Of a stretch of DNA of 64,000 nucleotides, positions 1-8,245 are shown in pieces. The stretch covers positions 62,001 to 126,000 of the forward strand of contig NZ_CAHJXR010000007.1 of assembly GCF_903645355.1 (NCBI RefSeq), read 5' to 3'. Within the stretch, counting starts at the first letter, position 1; every line of letters begins with the position of its first letter. The notes under the pieces are model-generated. The model saw only the letters and a list, made by a program, of their open reading frames with translations, was not told the DNA's origin and made no database searches. Source of the stretch: Schaalia sp. Marseille-Q2122. Its GTDB lineage: Bacteria > Actinomycetota > Actinomycetes > Actinomycetales > Actinomycetaceae. A program made the translations under genes and the position numbers.

Positions 1-189
1 GCCATCAAGCATGGCAATAGTGACCCCAGCACCATCCATGCCTTTAGCGTGAGCGTTCTTGAGGCCGTAAAAATCGGCGAACGGCTGGTCGGTAATAATG
101 CCATCGTCAGCTACGGCACCGGTCGCGTTGACGACACTTAAAGCCAGGGTCAGAGCGATCACGCCGCATAGTCGCCTCAGATTCCGCAT
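1..189 (-). CDS. Subtilisin-like (mycosin-type) serine protease, N-terminal part, cut by window edge
   Basis: Reading leftward from an ATG at 189 (with a GTG just before it at 192) this encodes the signal peptide and first catalytic segment of an S8 protease, and runs off the left end of the window. The stretch 1-287 is nearly identical to 1310-1596, which is the start and upstream region of the complete protease gene at 302-1498, so the two are tandem paralogues. The visible part covers the secretion signal and reaches about the catalytic Asp region; His and Ser lie outside the window. Secreted peptidase by homology; whether the rest is intact cannot be seen. Confidence 0.75.
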   Translation of the reverse strand, partial: MRNLRRLCGVIALTLALSVVNATGAVADDGIITDQPFADFYGLKNAHAKGMDGAGVTIAMLDG

Positions 190-287
190 CACACCACACT
201 CCAGTCTTTTCCGTTTGAGTTATCCATTGTCCTGGCAGCGAGGACGGGCTCCTTACTGGTGGAGCGCATCCATCACTCAGGTTAATG
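1..287. repeat. Direct repeat copy 1 (partner 1310-1596)
   Basis: A 287-bp block repeated at 1310-1596 with no indels and only about two mismatches that I can see (near 208 and 242). It holds the first ~63 codons of a mycosin-like gene plus ~95 bp upstream. The near identity implies a recent tandem gene duplication or gene conversion. Confidence 0.9.
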
Positions 288-301
288 CTTGGCAGGGGGA
301 T

Positions 302-1498
302 TTAGGTGCTTATCAGTCCGTCTGCTTGTTCGGCTTGGTGGACGCGTTTCATGTAGCGGGGGGAGGAGCCGAATTGGCCGACTCTTTTGACGCGCTCGCC
401 TTTTTGGGGGATGTCGCTGCCGCGGTAGGTGTAGGAGGTGTCGTAGAAGAGGTCTTCGTAGCGCCACACCCCATCATCGTAATCCCGCAGGATTTTACGG
501 TCGTGATCAACGTTGAAGCGCTGCTTGTCGAGCAAGGGGTTGGTGTCTTCGAGTGTGGTGGGGTCTGGGTGTTGGGCGAAGACGCCGACATTCATGGCGC
601 CGTAGCCGCATTTATCAGACCAGTGGTACTTCGCTTCGCAGGGGATGGTGGTTTCGAGGAGGGCTCGGGTGAGTTGGTTGCCGGTAGCCTTGGGCCATTT
701 TTGCATGCCTAAAGCTAGGGCACCTGCCACCATAGGGGCGGAGACGGATGTGCCTCGTTGGTGGGAGGTAATACGGGTGAGTGCTCCACTGTCATCCGGG
801 ACGCGTAAGGTGATCTCTTCGCCAAGGGCGGTGAGGGTGAGACCTCGACCGTAGGTGGCCCACTCTGATGGGGTCCCGTCGAGGGTGTGGGAGCCCACAG
901 CGATAGCACCATTTGTCTCCATGCCTGATGTTTCAGTCTCAGTTCCGGTATTACCAGAACTCCAGACTACAGGTACATTCATACGAGCCGCGCGCAGGAC
1001 GGCTAGTCGATCGCTAAACCCTGCGCCCTCGTCACTGCTGATCTGGATGGTGATGATGTCAACGTCTTTGGATAGAGCATCGTGGATGGCATCCCAGATC
1101 TCCCACCTGCAGGTGTCTGACTTGGTCTCTGTGTCTGCGATGGGGTAGCTAAGGAGTGTGGCTTTCGGCGCCCAACCGTAGTCTTTGGAAAGGAGGATGG
1201 AAGCGACAGCGGTTGCGTGGCTTGTGTCGTCAAGGCCCTTTTGGATGGGACATTTTTCGACAGATTCGATGCTGGCACCGGCCAGCTCAGGCACGCTGGT
1301 GTCAACCCAGCCATCAAGCATGGCAATAGTGACCCCAGCACCATCCATGCCTTTAGCGTGAGCGTTCTTGAGGCCGTAAAAATCGGCGAACGGCTGGTCG
1401 GTAATAATGCCATCGTCAGCTACGGCACCGGTCGCGTTGACGACACTTAAAGCCAGGGTCAGAGCGATCACGCCGCATAGTCGCCTCAGATTCCGCAT
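302..1498 (-). CDS. Secreted subtilisin-like (mycosin-type) S8 serine protease
   Basis: About 398 residues with an N-terminal signal peptide (hydrophobic to about residue 25, AVADD junction) and a complete S8 catalytic set: Asp62 in AMLDGWVD, His94 in DTSHATAVAS, oxyanion Asn183 in SSGNTG and Ser253 in GTSVSAPMVAG. Mycosins of type VII secretion have this layout, but no C-terminal membrane helix is visible here; a charged ~70-residue tail ends the protein. ATG at 1498 is preferred because GGAG lies seven bases upstream; a GTG sits directly before it. No EccB/C/D/E genes are nearby, so a role in type VII secretion is only suggested. The upstream paralogue is almost identical at its 5' end. Confidence 0.85.
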   Translation of the reverse strand: MRNLRRLCGVIALTLALSVVNATGAVADDGIITDQPFADFYGLKNAHAKGMDGAGVTIAMLDGWVDTSVPELAGASIESVEKCPIQKGLDDTSHATAVASILLSKDYGWAPKATLLSYPIADTETKSDTCRWEIWDAIHDALSKDVDIITIQISSDEGAGFSDRLAVLRAARMNVPVVWSSGNTGTETETSGMETNGAIAVGSHTLDGTPSEWATYGRGLTLTALGEEITLRVPDDSGALTRITSHQRGTSVSAPMVAGALALGMQKWPKATGNQLTRALLETTIPCEAKYHWSDKCGYGAMNVGVFAQHPDPTTLEDTNPLLDKQRFNVDHDRKILRDYDDGVWRYEDLFYDTSYTYRGSDIPQKGERVKRVGQFGSSPRYMKRVHQAEQADGLIST

Positions 1499-1596
1499 CA
1501 CACCACACTCCAGTCTGTTCCGTTTGAGTTATCCATTGTCCTGGCAGCGAGAACGGGCTCCTTACTGGTGGAGCGCATCCATCACTCAGGTTAATG
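1310..1596. repeat. Direct repeat copy 2 (partner 1-287)
   Basis: Second copy of the block at 1-287, covering the start of the complete protease gene and its upstream region. After 1596 the two copies diverge abruptly: copy 1 runs into the 3' end of the next protease gene, copy 2 into unrelated intergenic DNA. Confidence 0.9.
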
Positions 1597-1881
1597 GCAG
1601 GAACGCGCATTTATGCGGTCATTGAGGGACAATCATTGCTTTAAATCCCTCACCGTCACACTTCGCAGCGGCAATCGACGTAGAAAAGGTGTGCTGACAC
1701 GGACCACGACTAGCTGCCAGTCACCTCAGCCTCGCTCCATTCGGCTTTAGCCCGTGTATCAGGCCCGGTATTGATGGACTCGGCAAAGCACGGAACACAG
1801 CTTCTGCATCCAGCCCGCAGAGCTAACGGGCATGGGCACCGTCTCATCGAAAATGGCCCCTTGCACAGCACCAAGGACAGG
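1502..1881. other. Intergenic region, no gene seen
   Basis: About 380 bp between the protease start and the 3' end of the CPBP protease gene. The first ~95 bp belong to the direct repeat and must hold the protease promoter; in the rest I see no coding sequence, RNA gene or clear terminator. Confidence 0.5.
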
Positions 1882-2835
1882 CTAATTCACGGACCCCGGA
1901 TCTGCAGGAGAAAGGCGGCTGAGCAGTACGAACGAAGCCACGCCAAGAAGGATTAAACCCGCCCCGCCAATTGCACCCGTGGGCAGAGGCCCGGTGAAAG
2001 GGTTACCTGCGGAGGCGGAAAACAACAGCCCGAAAGCAGCGGAGCCATTGAGCATCCCGTGAGCGAGGACCGCCGGAATCACCGAACCCGATCGCAGCGT
2101 CACATAGGACATGAACGCGCCCACCAGCGTCGTGAACACGCACATGGCCAGGATGCCCCCAATGGGGTAGGTGGCGTAATCGGTGCCGTAGTTGTGGCCT
2201 ATAGCAATGATGGGCGCATGCCACAATCCCCAGACCAGGCCCGAGATCAGCAGGGTGACGGGCATGGAGAAAAGCTCGCGCAGCTTGGGCAGCAGGTAAC
2301 CGCGCCACCCCCATTCCTCACCGAAACACGGAAGGAAATTCAACAGGGGAGCGAGCAATACGAGAGGCAACTGCACCCAGACGGCAGCGCGCAGCTGCTC
2401 ATCCGATAGAGCGCTTTGCGGCACGCTGCCCCGCAGGGCCTGGCGTTGAGTCTCGACAAAGAAGCCTGACGAAGGGTCAAACTCCTGCGGGAAGAGTGCA
2501 AAGTATAAGAAAGCTCCGACCACAATCGCCGCCAGCGGAGCAAACCAGGCCAGCAGGTAATACTTCCACGTGCGCTTGAACTCTCGAGGCCGAATCCACA
2601 CCCCCACCCACCCCTCGCCAGTGATCAGGCGCGTGGCAAGCACGGCCAGAGCCGGGGCGAACATGCCCGCCGCCAGGACGAGGCCACCCAAAGGACCCGG
2701 ACCAGTCGGGGAGGAGAACACCATCGGGTAGAGCGCCCCAAACCACAGTGCCCACGCCATACCGAAGGCAAAGAGGCAGTAGATGACAATGCGGCGCATC
2801 GTTGCAGAACGGTGTATCTCAGTTGCAGTCTCCAT
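1882..2835 (-). CDS. CPBP family intramembrane glutamic endopeptidase
   Basis: A 317-residue polytopic membrane protein with the motifs of the CPBP (Abi/Rce1-like) family: EEWGWRGYL (Glu173, Glu174, Arg178), GLWHAPI (His206) and HGMLNG (His259, Asn263). These line the intramembrane active site in characterised members. Several hydrophobic segments surround them. An AGGGAG lies nine bases upstream of the ATG at 2835; Met13 is an alternative start. In bacteria the family includes prenyl-type proteases, bacteriocin self-immunity proteins and regulators. Neither neighbour indicates a substrate, and I see no bacteriocin gene here. Confidence 0.88.
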   Translation of the reverse strand: METATEIHRSATMRRIVIYCLFAFGMAWALWFGALYPMVFSSPTGPGPLGGLVLAAGMFAPALAVLATRLITGEGWVGVWIRPREFKRTWKYYLLAWFAPLAAIVVGAFLYFALFPQEFDPSSGFFVETQRQALRGSVPQSALSDEQLRAAVWVQLPLVLLAPLLNFLPCFGEEWGWRGYLLPKLRELFSMPVTLLISGLVWGLWHAPIIAIGHNYGTDYATYPIGGILAMCVFTTLVGAFMSYVTLRSGSVIPAVLAHGMLNGSAAFGLLFSASAGNPFTGPLPTGAIGGAGLILLGVASFVLLSRLSPADPGSVN

Positions 2836-2961
2836 ACCTCCATTCTCCCTGAAAGACCGCTAAAGCGTTGAGGAGGCAAGTTGCCGATGAAGGCTTCTAT
2901 GAGGCACAGTGTTGGCGAAGGCTGCCAAGAGGCGCAATGTCACCGTAGGCTGGTGGGGCCG

Positions 2962-3002
2962 CAGCCAAGCGCATGAGTACGGGCCACAGCCAAGCGCATG
3001 AG
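2962..3002. repeat. Short direct repeat upstream of tatD
   Basis: A 16-mer, CAGCCAAGCGCATGAG, occurs at 2962-2977 and 2987-3002, 25 bp apart, directly upstream of the tatD start. Function unknown; it could bind a regulator or simply be a replication slip. Confidence 0.5.
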
Positions 3003-3027
3003 AAGGAATGAAGGAAGAAGGACACTC

Positions 3028-3939
3028 ATGGGAAAGAAGCGCTCAAGGGTATGGCCCGGGGCCCCCGCGCCACTGGCCGGGCCAGTCATGGACAACCACA
3101 CTCACCTGCCCGTCCACGAGCTGCAGATTCCCAAAGCTGACGGCGTTCGCCTCTCCCTCGACGATCAGATCGCCCGCGCGATCGACGCAAAGGTCACTCA
3201 CCTCATTACCAGCGCCTGCGAGCTCCCCGAATTCGACCCCAGCCTCGAACTCACCCGCCGCTACCCCCAAGTGCGCGTCGCCCTGGCCCTCCACCCCAAC
3301 GACGCTGCCCTGCACGCCGGGCACGCGGACGCCTCGCCGGACGGGCTGACCCCCCAACAGCGCGACTACCATATTCCGCTTGACGAGGCCCTCGCCGCCG
3401 TTGACTCCCGCTTAACAGATCCTTGCGTGGTGGCCGTGGGGGAGACCGGCCTGGACTACTACCGCACCGCCGAACCCGGCAGGGCCGCTCAGGCCGAATC
3501 CTTCCGCGCCCACCTGGAGATGGCGCGCGCCCACGGCCTGCCCCTCCAGATTCACGACCGTGACGCTCACGCGGACACCATCAGGGTCCTCAAAGACTCG
3601 GCCACCAGCGACTACCCGATCGTCTTCCACTGCTATTCAGGCGATGGCCCCATGGCTGACATCCTCGCCGAGCACGGCTGGTACGCCTCCTTCGCTGGGC
3701 CCATCACCTACCCCACGAATGAGGATCTGCGTGAGGGGCTGCGGCGGATGCCTCGCGAGTTGGTACTTGTCGAAACGGATGCGCCCTACCTCACCCCCGC
3801 GCCTCACCGGGGCAGCCCCAACGCCTCCTACGTCATGGCCCACACGGTGCGCGCCATCGCTGACCTGTGGGAATGCAGCGAGGAGCAGGCGTGCGCGCAG
3901 CTCATGGAGAACTCCCAGCGGGTATACGGCAGCTGGTGA
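3028..3939 (+). CDS. tatD: TatD family metal-dependent hydrolase (DNase)
   Basis: About 303 residues of TIM-barrel amidohydrolase type with the TatD motifs: DNHTHL near the N-terminus (metal His pair), GETGLDYYR (Glu), QIHDRDAH, FHCYSGD and VETDAPYLTP near the C-terminus. Characterised relatives are Mg-dependent 3'-5' exonucleases active in DNA repair and degradation. The open frame extends ten codons upstream, but AAGGAAG ahead of ATG 3028 supports the shorter start. In Mycobacterium tuberculosis tatD is followed by rpfB, ksgA and ispE; here those genes come 4.3 kb later, after an ABC transporter and a WXG-hydrolase pair. Confidence 0.88.
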   Translation: MGKKRSRVWPGAPAPLAGPVMDNHTHLPVHELQIPKADGVRLSLDDQIARAIDAKVTHLITSACELPEFDPSLELTRRYPQVRVALALHPNDAALHAGHADASPDGLTPQQRDYHIPLDEALAAVDSRLTDPCVVAVGETGLDYYRTAEPGRAAQAESFRAHLEMARAHGLPLQIHDRDAHADTIRVLKDSATSDYPIVFHCYSGDGPMADILAEHGWYASFAGPITYPTNEDLREGLRRMPRELVLVETDAPYLTPAPHRGSPNASYVMAHTVRAIADLWECSEEQACAQLMENSQRVYGSW

Positions 3940-3951
3940 GGGCGGCCTCGC

Positions 3952-4677
3952 TCATTCCTCAGAGGGCTTGGCTGCATCGGTGGCCGTGGCTGCATCGGCA
4001 GCCTCGCCGGGGGGCGTCTCCTCGCTGAGCACGCCATCAACAATCCGATACACGCGGTCGCAATACTCCAATAGACGCTGATCGTGGGTGACCATAATCG
4101 TCGTCTTCTTCGTCGCATGCGTGACCTCGCGCAAGAGCTTGACCGTCTCAAAAGCACGCTCTGAATCGAGGGCAGCAGTGGGCTCATCAGCCAGGATAAT
4201 CTCCGGATCGTGCATCAACGCAGTCGCAATCGCCACGCGCTGACGCTCGCCCCCCGACAGGTCCGCCGGGTACTTATTCGCCAGCTTCGTAATGCCCAGG
4301 GACTCTAGCAGCTCATCGCGGCGTGCCAGGTCAGAGGAGCGTCTGGCCACCCGGTCATGCAGCAGCAACTGCTCGCCAACCTTGAGGAAGGGCACCAGGG
4401 AGGAGGCCTGCAAGATGAACCCGAGGTGCTCAAAACGCACCTGAGAACGCTCACGTTCGCTAGCCTGCCCAATGTCGGCGCCCGCCAGCGTGACCTCGCC
4501 CGTTGAGGGGGTCTGCAGGCCACCCAGGATCGTGAGGAAGGTGGACTTGCCCGACCCGGACGGGCCAATAATTGCCACGAGTTCCCCAGGGTGGGCCTCG
4601 AAATCGGTCATCCGCAGGGCATGAATGGTCTCATCGCCCTGGATGAAATCCTTAGAAACACCTGTGAGGGTAATCAT
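3952..4677 (-). CDS. ABC transporter ATP-binding protein (DevA/LolD/MacB type)
   Basis: 241 residues with Walker A GPSGSGKST, a Q-loop, signature LSGGERQR, Walker B IILADEPT and switch His in VTHDQR. Single ATPases of this type pair with FtsX-like permeases (LolCDE/MacB/DevBCA class) and act on hydrophobic or cell-surface molecules by mechanotransmission rather than classical import. The start codon overlaps the stop of the permease gene by one base (TGATG), so the two were one translation unit. The C-terminal ~20 residues are Ala/Thr-rich and probably unstructured. The partner permease is frameshifted, so the ATPase may have no working partner. Confidence 0.9.
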   Translation of the reverse strand: MITLTGVSKDFIQGDETIHALRMTDFEAHPGELVAIIGPSGSGKSTFLTILGGLQTPSTGEVTLAGADIGQASERERSQVRFEHLGFILQASSLVPFLKVGEQLLLHDRVARRSSDLARRDELLESLGITKLANKYPADLSGGERQRVAIATALMHDPEIILADEPTAALDSERAFETVKLLREVTHATKKTTIMVTHDQRLLEYCDRVYRIVDGVLSEETPPGEAADAATATDAAKPSEE

Positions 4678-5784
4678 CAGCCGATCGCCTCCAACGGGTC
4701 AATACGTGAAATCGTGCGAATCGGGGAGAGCGCACCGATCAGGGTAAAGAGGAAGAACGCGCCCGTCACAATGCCAAAGAGCGTGAGGTCAACCTGGAAG
4801 GGCACCTTGCCTTGCAGGAAATAGCCCGTCAGCCAAGCCAGGCCAACGCCGCTACCCACGCCCACAATGGTGAGCAGGACAGTCTGGATGGTGCCCGCCG
4901 ACAGAATGTAGGAGGTTGGAATACCTTGGGCCTTCATAATGCCGAAGATCATGCGCTTTTGAAGGGTCAGCACGTAGATGAAAATGCCCAAAACGAAGGA
5001 CAAGATCGCAATGAGTGAGCCGATCATGAGCGTGAAGGTCAGCGTCTGAGCGCGGTAGCCGGGCAGCTCCTCAATGAGCTCATCAATGCTCAGGGCTTCA
5101 AGTTTCAGATCGCTGAGGGCCTCAAGGTCCCCAGCGGGCGGCTGGTAGTCGATTAAGAGCGCTTGGGCGACCACCGTGTCATTACGGCTGGCGAGGGCGA
5201 AGGCGAAAGCCTCTGTGAAGTGATCTCGTGGGATGTAGAAGGTGGGGGCCACCTGGAAACGACGCGAGTCGGTGAAGCCACTGACCGTCCACGTCGTCTC
5301 GGAGTCAATGAGTTCCAAGGTGTCACCCACGGCGTAACCTTCGGCGCGTAGGGCCTCGTCAAGAAGGATTTCGTCCGTTTCACGAGGGTAACGCCCCTCC
5401 ACCACCGGCACCGACGCGGGTTCGCCCTCGTCAATACCGAAGAGGAAAGCGCTGCGTTTGCCGGTGTCGGCCTCGTCCTCGCGGGCGGCTGCGGGGACCT
5501 CGTAGACGACGGGGCGGGCCAGCAGGGCCGTGCTGTTAGGCAGAACGTCGCCAACTTCCTTCGCGGTCGTCTCTGTAATGCGTGAGGCAACGAGGTTGCG
5601 GTTGGCGTCCTCAGAGACGACGACGTAGGAGGTGTCCCACTCGTCAATAGCTGGTGTAAGACGAGGCCAGCCCGTAGGCCAGGCCCGTCAGGAAATACAC
5701 GAGGTAGCTGACGAGGAAGATCACCACGGTGATGAGGATGAAGCGGGTGGGGGAGTGCCGGATCTCGCGTAGGGCTAGAAACAC
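4677..5784 (-). pseudogene. FtsX/DevC-like ABC transporter permease, frameshifted near 5648
   Basis: Translation from GTG 5784 (AGGAG eight bases upstream) gives a typical N-terminus: VFLALREIRHSPTRF, then a membrane helix and LASSYTSY, then a stop. In the next frame the protein continues with IDEWDTSYVVVSEDAN and runs on through 4677, ending with the three membrane helices of the FtsX/MacB_PCD core. Joining the frames gives about 368 residues, a normal length for the family. The shift is one extra base or two missing ones around 5645-5652. Either the gene is broken, or this is a sequencing error or phase-variable site; no homopolymer tract is present. The frame-intact fragment starting at Met (5411) has lost the first helix. 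Confidence 0.85.
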
Positions 5785-6055
5785 GCGGATGCTCCTGATG
5801 TAGGGGTGGGGTGGGGTGGGGCAAGACCCGGTTTCAGGCGAGGCCTCGCCTTATTGTTTCGCGTTTAGGTGCCCTGCGCGCGCTGGAAACACCCTTTTGA
5901 GAAAAATGAAGGATGAAAAACGGTTGCGGCAGGCGCCGGAGGGGGGGATGGAACGAGGAGTGCGGACTGGGATGGGGAGTGCTCCCCATTGGCGAAACGG
6001 GCGGGTTCCTATAGTTTTGAAAATAGAAAGTCGTTGCTGATGGAAAAGGACTCTC

Positions 6056-7435
6056 ATGCCTCTCTACGGTGCTGATATTGACCAGATGAGGGAACTCGGG
6101 CGCATGCTGCTTGCCAAAGCTGAACAGCTCGAAGCAGACGTCGCGCGCCCGCTGTCTCATCAGATTCTCGGATCCAGCGTGTGGAGAGGGCCGAATGCGG
6201 AAGGCTTCCGCTCAGATTGGTCTGCATCGCTGGAGCCGATGATACGGCGTGCAGCTCAGCAGTTGCGTGCAGCGAACGAGCGTCTAACCGCTAATGCTAA
6301 CGAGCAGGAGCAGGCATCGCGAGGTACTGGTGGTAGTGGGGTTGCTGTAGGAGGAGCGCTTCCGTTGAGGGGCACTACGATTCCTCGCGGGGTAGGGCTG
6401 TATCCTCAGGCAACTGCGCAGTGGTGGGCTGGTCTAAGTGATGCGGAAAAACAGCGACAGATCGAAGAGAATCCCGAAAAGATCGGTAACCTCGACGGGG
6501 TTGACGCTGCATCTCGAGATAAAGCCAACCGTATCGTGCTGGCAGAAGCGGTTAAACGAGCACGAGAACGGTTGCATGAGCATGAGAAGAACCGGTCTTT
6601 GTGGTCTCACTTTGTCGGGGACGCTGAATTGGTGAGATTACGTCGTCAGCTTGAAGAGTTGCGCCGTATCGAGGATGCGCTCTATCCGGGTCACTCTGGC
6701 GATCCTCGACAGCTATTGACCCTCGATTTCAGTGGTGAGAGGCTGAAAGCAGCGGTAAGTGTAGGCGACGTGGACAAAGCAAGCCACATCTGCGTGATCG
6801 TGCCCGGAATGACAACGAATGTGCACGATAGTTTGCAGGGTAACGTGGACTCCGCTGAAAGACTGAGGAACCGAACGGCGGCCCTGGGAGGAATGAGGCG
6901 CAAGGATATCGCCACGGTCGCCTGGCTCGGTTATGACGCGCCGCAGGATATTATCAAAGCATCAGTCGCTGGCGATGCTCACTTGGGAGCTGAAAGACTT
7001 TCCCCTTTCCTTACCGGCATTGATTCTATCCGCAAACAATCTCCCGCAGGAGATCCGCATATGACAGTTTTCGGCCATTCATACGGATCGACGACTTCGG
7101 GATTTGCTGCGACTATGACACCCGATGGGGTCATTGACAAGTTAGTCCTCGCTGGATCTCCAGGGAGTGGAGTGACCTCCCTTGAGCAGTATTCTGTTCC
7201 TAAAGGAAATGTGTACGTGTCGGCAACTCCTGGGGACCCTTTCTTAGGTCTCGGCAATGACGATTACTTCAAAACCGACCCGCGGGATTTGCCCGGAATT
7301 AAACACCTGAATGCTGACATTTCAGACGCTGACCACGGGTTCATCATAGACCCGATTGAAATGCACACCTCATACCTGAAAGAAAAGACTGCGGCATTGG
7401 ACGACATCGCGCTTGTGAGCGCGGGAAAGAAGTGA
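6056..7435 (+). CDS. WXG100-like N-terminal domain fused to DUF1023 alpha/beta hydrolase
   Basis: 459 residues. The first ~100 form a helical hairpin like ESX/WXG100 proteins, with a WRGPNAEGF turn, followed by a Gly-rich linker. The rest is an actinobacterial alpha/beta hydrolase: strand HICVIVPGMTTN, nucleophile elbow GHSYGS with Ser342, an Asp candidate in ATPGDPFLG and His in DADHGF. Families of this kind are polymorphic in actinobacteria and often linked to type VII secretion. No signal peptide is present, so export would have to use the WXG-like part. The lipoprotein gene follows with one base between stop and start. Lower-GC codon use than the flanking genes hints at acquisition. Substrate unknown. 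Confidence 0.8.
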   Translation: MPLYGADIDQMRELGRMLLAKAEQLEADVARPLSHQILGSSVWRGPNAEGFRSDWSASLEPMIRRAAQQLRAANERLTANANEQEQASRGTGGSGVAVGGALPLRGTTIPRGVGLYPQATAQWWAGLSDAEKQRQIEENPEKIGNLDGVDAASRDKANRIVLAEAVKRARERLHEHEKNRSLWSHFVGDAELVRLRRQLEELRRIEDALYPGHSGDPRQLLTLDFSGERLKAAVSVGDVDKASHICVIVPGMTTNVHDSLQGNVDSAERLRNRTAALGGMRRKDIATVAWLGYDAPQDIIKASVAGDAHLGAERLSPFLTGIDSIRKQSPAGDPHMTVFGHSYGSTTSGFAATMTPDGVIDKLVLAGSPGSGVTSLEQYSVPKGNVYVSATPGDPFLGLGNDDYFKTDPRDLPGIKHLNADISDADHGFIIDPIEMHTSYLKEKTAALDDIALVSAGKK

Positions 7436-7436
7436 G

Positions 7437-8030
7437 ATGAGACAAGGGTTTATGCTCAAGACACGAGCCCTGAGTGTGGTCGTGACTGTCGGCGCCCTCC
7501 TGTCTTCTTGCTCTTTATGGAAGGATAACTCTTTGTTTACCCCAGACGGTTCTCAGCCAATTTCTCAGCGAGTGAGCACCGAGGAGTTCCAGCGGACGAT
7601 CGAACCTCAGATTCTGCGTTACGTCGACGAAGTCGCTTCCCGGACGTCCTCGGTGATCCAGCATGATGGGTACTCAAGCCTCAGCGCCTGTAATGAGGAA
7701 GGGGCATGGGTTCTTCACAGCCAAATGTATGTGACGGCAAGCCTTGACGAGGAAGAGCTCCTGCAGCTGGGTGAGCAGATCCTTGTTCCCCTTGGCTTTA
7801 CAGATATCACTGACTCAAGTGAGGACGGCCTCGTCGCCCTCTCCTGGTTTAACCCCCTCACGGGCGGCTTCGTCGGGCTCGGCGCTTCAGACGGGTCAAT
7901 GAGATTCCACTACCAGTCCTCGTGCCTTCCCAGTGACGGCTCCACGACGAAGCCCATGCAGTTCGTTCCCGAACGACCTGAGGATCACCCCCAGACCTAT
8001 GAGCCTGACTTCTGGGGCGCTCAATCATAG
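7437..8030 (+). CDS. Lipoprotein, unknown function
   Basis: 197 residues with a type II signal peptide ending in the lipobox LSSC, so it should be anchored to the outer face of the membrane. Mature part has no recognised domain; three further cysteines (SACNEE, SSCLPS and one at the anchor) could form one disulphide. ATG 7437 follows the hydrolase stop by one base; the in-frame ATG 7452 is an alternative. The tight coupling suggests it works with, inhibits or localises the hydrolase. Actinomycetes often carry such hydrolase/lipoprotein pairs, but I cannot name the family. Confidence 0.75.
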   Translation: MRQGFMLKTRALSVVVTVGALLSSCSLWKDNSLFTPDGSQPISQRVSTEEFQRTIEPQILRYVDEVASRTSSVIQHDGYSSLSACNEEGAWVLHSQMYVTASLDEEELLQLGEQILVPLGFTDITDSSEDGLVALSWFNPLTGGFVGLGASDGSMRFHYQSSCLPSDGSTTKPMQFVPERPEDHPQTYEPDFWGAQS

Positions 8031-8063
8031 TAAGAATAGCCTCTGACAGACCCCGAACACACC

Positions 8064-8094
8064 CCAAAAATGGCTGAATATTGCTATTTTTTGG
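8064..8094 (+). terminator. Possible terminator after the lipoprotein gene
   Basis: An imperfect AT-rich hairpin, CCAAAAATGGC pairing with GCTATTTTTTGG around an 8-base loop, 34 bp after the stop. The 3' arm itself carries the T-run. Weak but suitably placed. Confidence 0.4.
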
Positions 8095-8245
8095 TCGTGA
8101 GATGACCCACCTTCACAGGACATCGCCAGAAAAGGCCACTACGGTGGCACGGTAAGTCTGTTCCGACTCCGCCTCGCGCACCCCCCTCGGGGAAGCCGCG
8201 AATCCAGGCCGACTCGGTGCAGAGAACGCCGAAGTCTGGAGTCTT

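Noticed and set aside
98-712. 204-residue plus-strand frame opposite the protease genes
   Set aside because: Lies antisense across the protease gene end and the repeat; no Shine-Dalgarno; the minus-strand reading has catalytic motifs.
302-8030. A complete type VII secretion system
   Set aside because: Only mycosin-like proteases and one WXG-like fusion are present; no EccB, EccC, EccD or EccE gene is in the window.
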